From positions 1-56,893 of the forward strand of contig CAYPCN010000008.1 in NCBI GenBank assembly GCA_964409235.1: a stretch of DNA of 56,893 bases, read 5' to 3'. The position numbers and the translations under genes were made by a program. This stretch comes from CAINFV01 sp964409235. Lineage in GTDB: Bacteria; Chlamydiota; Chlamydiia; Chlamydiales; FEN-1388. Each line of letters begins with the position of its first letter. Position 1 is the stretch's first letter. This document shows positions 52,931 through 56,893 of the stretch, in pieces. A model generated the notes under the pieces. The model was not told the origin of the DNA. It worked only from the letters and a program-made list of their open reading frames with translations, and searched no databases.

Positions 52931-53806
52931 CTACTGCCACGAAATCTTCCAGTAATGAATGGCGTGCGTTTCCGGGCATACCCAGTCGCGTTTAATAGCG
53001 TCTGTTGTTGGATAGGATCCCCGGCGCGTATCGGGGAAAGGATAAAAGTAGGTGACAGGAAACGCAACCACAGTGCCAAGGTCTGGAGATGGCGGCTCAG
53101 CAGACGTAGGCCACAAGCATTCTTTAAAGCACTTGGTGAAAAAAGATGGGCCAGTCGTGTTGAGGATTCTCAGAAAATCGCTGTTCCCATTCCCCACGGG
53201 CAGGGTATCTACGCAACGCTTGATGATGGGATGCCCCGGACAGCAGCCAATAAGACCATTGTACAAAAAAGGTGCCCCCTCCGAATACCCAACGCCGGCG
53301 AAAAAATCTACTGTCTTGCAAATATCATCAAATGGCCTGATGCATTCAAAGTCAGTGTCGGCATGAATACCTCCTTCTCGCTCGAGGATTTCATAGCGTA
53401 AGATATCAGACCGTTCCCCCCAATTTTTTGCTGCGTTATAGGCCTTTTGGTTTTTCAAATGAAATTTCCAAACGTCGTCGTCCCTCCACAATTTTACCTT
53501 CCACGAAGGGTGAAGCTGTTTCCAACTCTCGACCATATCGAGGACAAACCTTGGAGGCGCGCTTCCAAGCCAAATGAGATGAATTTTCTTCGGAATGCGA
53601 TACGAAGTTTTTGACCTGTGGCCATGCCTCTGCTTTTTTTGATACGCGGTAAAAAGATTCTTCATCTGCTTCCATTCATGGGAATAGCGTGCAGAATATT
53701 TCTCATAGTTGACATCCGTCCGCATTCCATCATCGAAACCCGACTTGGCATCGAGCCCTGACACACACATCAAAATGGCACAAGACAAGAGTAGCCACCT
53801 CATCAT
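52931..53806 (-). CDS. GT32-like (DXD) glycosyltransferase with Sec signal peptide
   Basis: This 291-aa protein begins with a signal peptide (WLLLSCAILMCVSGLDA). The catalytic part shows IPKKIHLIWLG, SWKQLHPSWKVKLW, the conserved RSDILRYEILEREGGIHADTD (DXD sugar-nucleotide/metal motif in HADTD) and a C-terminal HAIHYWKISW. This is the pattern of the OCH1/GT32 and LCT-like glycosyltransferase family. A Sec signal is unusual because nucleotide sugars are not in the periplasm; export to the host side is possible (inference). It stands alone between repeat C and hldE. Confidence 0.85.
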   Translation of the reverse strand: MMRWLLLSCAILMCVSGLDAKSGFDDGMRTDVNYEKYSARYSHEWKQMKNLFTAYQKKQRHGHRSKTSYRIPKKIHLIWLGSAPPRFVLDMVESWKQLHPSWKVKLWRDDDVWKFHLKNQKAYNAAKNWGERSDILRYEILEREGGIHADTDFECIRPFDDICKTVDFFAGVGYSEGAPFLYNGLIGCCPGHPIIKRCVDTLPVGNGNSDFLRILNTTGPSFFTKCFKECLWPTSAEPPSPDLGTVVAFPVTYFYPFPDTRRGSYPTTDAIKRDWVCPETHAIHYWKISWQ

Positions 53807-53845
53807 TCCCTCACTCTTTCATGCTAAGTACCACATCGTCCCCAC

Positions 53846-55123
53846 TCATAGCTCGACGACAAGAAGATTATCAGAAGAACGTCGATCGACAGTCTGGACA
53901 TCCACGCCATGGACGACAAGATGCAAAGAACCCAATGACGCCACCAAATTGAGAAGACGAGGATCAGGAGATCCTTCTTCAAAGCAAGCAATAGCACGCC
54001 GATCAGGATGAAGCGCCGCCATTTCCGACAGGCGGAGCAGCTGCTGCGAAGAAAGAGCGCAGCACGATGGCACGCGAATCATCAACAGCTTCTCATCGCG
54101 GAAGGCGCTCTTGAGCCGAGAAAAAACCTCCCCAGAACAGATCTTCCCTGCTGAGTTCTGTTCGAGAAGGCGTGAAGCTACCTCGTGGAGACAGACGCAA
54201 GCGCAGCCTATGCGCTCGACAGCGCACGAGGCCGCGACATTTGACAACGCCACCGCTTCATGCAGAGGTACCCCAGAAGCATAGGCAGCACTGAGCATGG
54301 CCAATACAGTATCCCCAGCGCCTGTCACATCGCGAACTTCTTTTTGAGTCACCGGGAAATCCTCTCGACGGCCATCGGGATAGAACAGCGAAATCCCCTC
54401 TTCAGACCGGGTCACCATGAGAACGTCAACAGCGATTTGACCAAGGAGCGCCACGGCGGCCTCCTCCAACGATAAGCCTGCATGCGGAGGAGCGGCGCGA
54501 AGAGTTTCAGCAGCATTGGGCTTTAAAATCGTAGAGCCAGCATACTTCCGAAAGTCCGTGCCCTTGGGATCGGTGATGCAGGGAATACCGTGCGCCTTGG
54601 CATAGCGAATGACAGCCGTTAGCAACGTCGGCGACAGCGTCCCTTTGGCATAGTCGGAAATAGCCACGAGGTCCACACCCTCAAACAGCCGGGGGAGATC
54701 GTCGACTATGCGTCGTTCATACGCCAGCGAAATCGACTGCGCCAGCTCGCGGTCGATCCGCACCAGCTGCTGCGATGAAGCAATAACTCGCGTCTTCGTT
54801 GGCGTCGAGAACCCTTCTTCTTCGACAACTCCCGAAGTGTCAACGCCTTCCTCTTCCAAAAGCATGACGAGATGGCGCCCTGTGGGATCGTCTCCAACCC
54901 GACTCAACAGCCGGGGACGCATACCCATTGAAAGGAGATTCAACGCTACGTTGCCCGCACCGCCAGCCTTCGACTCTTCGCGGTCGACCACCACGACGGG
55001 AACGGGCGCTTCCGGAGAGATACGCTTTGAATGGCCAAAAGTATATCGATCGAGAATGCAATCGCCGACCACTAAAATCGTCCGAGGGGCGATCGTCGCG
55101 AGCGCACGGGACAGCATTACCAT
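53846..55123 (-). CDS. hldE: D-glycero-beta-D-manno-heptose-7-phosphate kinase (HldE-like) with decayed second domain
   Basis: In this 425-aa protein the N-terminal ribokinase-like domain is intact: VVGDCILDRYTFGHSKRISPEAPVPV, KAGGAGNVALNL, LKPNAAE, and DVTGAGDTVLAML with the catalytic Asp. The C-terminal roughly 95 residues occupy the place of the adenylyltransferase but lack its GCFDILHxGH nucleotide motif. They read as a degenerate remnant ending HGVDVQTVDRRSSDNLLVVEL. The kinase step of ADP-heptose synthesis should work; a separate adenylyltransferase would be needed. It overlaps hldD by 7 bp. Confidence 0.88.
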   Translation of the reverse strand: MVMLSRALATIAPRTILVVGDCILDRYTFGHSKRISPEAPVPVVVVDREESKAGGAGNVALNLLSMGMRPRLLSRVGDDPTGRHLVMLLEEEGVDTSGVVEEEGFSTPTKTRVIASSQQLVRIDRELAQSISLAYERRIVDDLPRLFEGVDLVAISDYAKGTLSPTLLTAVIRYAKAHGIPCITDPKGTDFRKYAGSTILKPNAAETLRAAPPHAGLSLEEAAVALLGQIAVDVLMVTRSEEGISLFYPDGRREDFPVTQKEVRDVTGAGDTVLAMLSAAYASGVPLHEAVALSNVAASCAVERIGCACVCLHEVASRLLEQNSAGKICSGEVFSRLKSAFRDEKLLMIRVPSCCALSSQQLLRLSEMAALHPDRRAIACFEEGSPDPRLLNLVASLGSLHLVVHGVDVQTVDRRSSDNLLVVEL

Positions 55124-56103
55124 CGCTTCTCCTGTAGAAGATGGGCGTTCACATACTCATTCACGGCCTGCTCCAGCGTAAAACGACAAGGAGTTCGCTG
55201 CAATGCCTGCTGAAGCTTCGCTGTGTCAGCCTGCGTGAAATACTGGTATTTCCCGAGTACATCTTGCGGCATAGGAACATATTCAATGCATGGGGATCGT
55301 TGGAGAGAAGAAAAGACCGCTGTGGCAAGGCGATTCCATGATGACGCCTCGCCAGTTCCCACATTCACAATGCCACAGGTACTGGAAGCCGCAAGATCGC
55401 AGGTAATCTCCGCGGCATCTTTCACGTAGATGAAATCCCGTTGCTGCTCGCCATCGGCACAGTCCGGACGATCGGACCGAAAGAGTTTGATCGTCCCCGT
55501 GGCCAGTGCCTCAGGGACCATCCGCACAACCGCTGAAGCCATACGCTCTTTATGCCACTCGTTTGGACCATAGACGTTGAAATATTTGAGACCTAGGACA
55601 CTATTCAGCACGTTGTTGCGCCATAGCCAGAGGTCGAACAGATGCTTGGAGTATCCATACATATTCAGCGGCTGCAACGACACCAACCTGTCGTGATCAT
55701 CGGAAAACCCCTGGTCACCGCTGCCATAGGTAGCCGCGCTCGAGGCATATACGAAACGAATATTGCGGGCGAGTGCGTACCGCACCAGGCGCTGGCTGTA
55801 GCGGTAATTGTTTTCTAATAGATAGTTCGCATCTTTCTCAACCGTGCTCGAACACGCGCCAAGATGGAAGATGGTTCCAACAATCATGTCTTTTGAAGCA
55901 AGAAGATCGAAAAGCTGGGATTTATGAAAAATCTCAACGTACTGCTTTCCGTTGAGATTCCGCCATTTTTCCTCGCATCCCAAGTCATCGACGATGACAA
56001 TATTGGTAATCCCGCGATGGTTTAACTCACGAACCACGCACGACCCAATAAATCCTGAACCACCCGTGACAACGGTGACTGTTTCGTTATCAAGATTCAT
56101 CAA
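55117..56103 (-). CDS. hldD: ADP-L-glycero-D-manno-heptose 6-epimerase
   Basis: This 328-aa short-chain dehydrogenase/epimerase acts in LPS inner-core heptose synthesis. It shows the NAD(P) motif GGSGFIGS, HLGACSSTVEKD, the catalytic Tyr-Lys in MYGYSK, YFNVYGPNE, and RDFIYVKD. Length and motifs are family-typical. It overlaps hldE, forming a two-gene LPS heptose unit downstream of rplI. Confidence 0.95.
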   Translation of the reverse strand: MMNLDNETVTVVTGGSGFIGSCVVRELNHRGITNIVIVDDLGCEEKWRNLNGKQYVEIFHKSQLFDLLASKDMIVGTIFHLGACSSTVEKDANYLLENNYRYSQRLVRYALARNIRFVYASSAATYGSGDQGFSDDHDRLVSLQPLNMYGYSKHLFDLWLWRNNVLNSVLGLKYFNVYGPNEWHKERMASAVVRMVPEALATGTIKLFRSDRPDCADGEQQRDFIYVKDAAEITCDLAASSTCGIVNVGTGEASSWNRLATAVFSSLQRSPCIEYVPMPQDVLGKYQYFTQADTAKLQQALQRTPCRFTLEQAVNEYVNAHLLQEKRW

Positions 56104-56122
56104 GACACCCCCAGGCAGTGGT

Positions 56123-56178
56123 AAAAAAAACCAGACGGCTCGCGAACGAGGTGCTAGAGCCAGCTGTGATACTGGCTC
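56123..56178 (-). terminator. Probable terminator after rplI
   Basis: Reading on the minus strand after the rplI stop: hairpin GAGCCAG/CTGGCTC with an 8-nt loop (56157-56178), a second small hairpin CTCG-TTCG-CGAG, then a run of eight T (56123-56130). The hairpin end GAGCCA resembles the repeat-family terminus. Confidence 0.6.
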
Positions 56179-56180
56179 AG

Positions 56181-56642
56181 TTATTCTTCCTCTTTTGGAT
56201 ACACCTTCACGTGAATCCCAGCTGTTACCCCCTCTTTGAAGCGCACCGCCATGTCAAAGACTCCAACGTCCTTGATGGGATGCTTGAGCGGCACCATCTT
56301 CTTGTCAAGGTCGATTCCGGTTTTCAATTTGACGTGGCGAATGATCTCAAGCACCGAAACGCTGCCATACATATGCCCTTCGTGGTCAACCTTCACCTCA
56401 ATCTCCACTGTCTCACCTTCAAGGCGAGATGCCAATTCAAGAGCTTCTTTGCGTTCTTCTTCGGCGCGCATGCGTCGCTCTTCTTGAAGCTTTGCCTGCC
56501 GTCGTAATGCAGCCCTATTCGCCACAAGAGCAAATCCTTGGGGAATCAAATAATTAAATGCATACCCAGGTTTTACTGCTGCGACCTCTCCTTTCCGACC
56601 GACGTTTTCAACGTCTTCAAGGAGAAGAATTTTTTGTACCAT
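56181..56642 (-). CDS. rplI: Ribosomal protein L9
   Basis: The 153-aa product begins MVQKILLLEDVENVGRKGEVAAVKPGYAFNYLIPQGFA, the L9 N-terminal rRNA-binding domain. It continues with the long central helix (RRQAKLQEERRMRAEEERKEALELA) and the C-terminal domain (YGSVSVLEIIRHVK...). I chose ATG 56642; eight codons further upstream are rejected. The 250 bp upstream to the window end hold only part of a repeat, so rpsR/rpsF are not immediately adjacent. Confidence 0.96.
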   Translation of the reverse strand: MVQKILLLEDVENVGRKGEVAAVKPGYAFNYLIPQGFALVANRAALRRQAKLQEERRMRAEEERKEALELASRLEGETVEIEVKVDHEGHMYGSVSVLEIIRHVKLKTGIDLDKKMVPLKHPIKDVGVFDMAVRFKEGVTAGIHVKVYPKEEE

Positions 56643-56812
56643 TGTTCTACACGCTCCTATCATCATCTCAGAACCATTTCTCTTGTATACCCCGAACTGC
56701 TCCCCATTGCGCTCTTCGACCTACCAGATTGGCCACGGTAGCTCGCCCCCCAACGCCAAGTTTCGACTTCGCCTACGTTGCACATCAAACACATCACTCG
56801 ATCTGTCGACGG

Positions 56813-56866
56813 TCAGCGCACGATGGGTAGCAGCTCGAGTTTGAAAACCCACATCACAGAAGGCTC
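56813..56866 (-). repeat. Repeat-family arm, copy G (window edge)
   Basis: On the minus strand GAGCCTTCTGTGATGTGG followed by GTTTTCAAACTCGAGCTGCTACC matches the right arm of copies C and D (GCGATGTGGATTTT...GATCGAGCTACC). No second arm was identified within the window. Confidence 0.55.
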
Positions 56867-56893
56867 TTATACCTTTGCGACAAACGGCAGTAG

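Noticed and set aside
12572..56866. CRISPR array or insertion sequences behind the repeats
   Set aside because: The repeats are dispersed singly rather than in regular arrays with spacers, and no transposase or cas gene is present in the window.

Overview
The window comes from a member of the Chlamydiae outside the genus Chlamydia, probably an amoeba-associated or environmental lineage. The evidence is gene order. The blocks rpsA-nusA-infB-rbfA-truB-ribF, efp-accB-accC, groES-groEL next to pepF, gatC-gatA-gatB, and accA-(L,D-transpeptidase)-HU all match chlamydial arrangements. Here they are packed together and mixed with accessory genes that look host-directed. Base composition is roughly balanced, more GC-rich than Chlamydia itself. 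There are no transposases, CRISPR arrays or rRNA genes.

Layout: (1) 1-2.4 kb: the 3' end of a PAP2 phosphatase converging on a 751-aa protein with a degenerate CX5R-like phosphatase motif. (2) 2.6-7.3 kb: two tRNA-Ser genes differing only in the anticodon wobble base, then two oligopeptide-binding-protein genes, the first with a large unknown N-terminal extension. (3) 7.3-13.8 kb: queC, accA (interrupted by an artificial N gap), an L,D-transpeptidase, HU/IHF, tyrS, a Nif3 protein, rpiA and a bifunctional-nuclease-domain protein. (4) 13.8-18.3 kb: a 1505-aa protein ending in an OTU cysteine-protease domain, a strong effector candidate. (5) 18.5-23.1 kb: pepF, a CIRCE-type operator, groES, groEL and a small membrane protein. 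(6) 23.2-34.2 kb: accC, accB, efp, rpe, ribF, truB, rbfA, infB, nusA and rpsA, all on the minus strand and largely overlapping. (7) 34.3-42.2 kb: queD, a membrane-anchored kinase-fold-like protein, gatB, gatA, gatC, a two-hydrophobic-hairpin (Inc-like) protein, xerC and pgi. (8) 42.3-46.6 kb: trmB coupled to a eukaryotic-like Ser/Thr kinase, facing a 681-aa protein that reads as three tandem degenerate kinase domains. (9) 46.7-52.8 kb: a tetR-tolC-acrA-acrB RND efflux operon with a perfect palindromic operator and a probable 10-codon leader peptide coupled to tolC. (10) 52.9-56.9 kb: a GT32-like glycosyltransferase with a Sec signal peptide, an hldE kinase with a decayed second domain, hldD and rplI.

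Two themes stand out. First, there is a cluster of probable host-manipulation or signalling proteins: the OTU protease, the pseudo-phosphatase, a kinase with a coiled-coil insert, a triple pseudokinase, a kinase-like membrane protein, an exported glycosyltransferase and an Inc-like protein. Second, a previously unlabelled family of roughly 100-145 bp imperfect-palindrome repeats lies in at least seven intergenic spaces. Their termini resemble GAGCCATTTGCGATGTG and they often abut stop codons or sit in 5' leaders, including that of groES. They look like non-autonomous MITE/REP-type elements.

All functional statements come from reading motifs and gene order. No database search was run.
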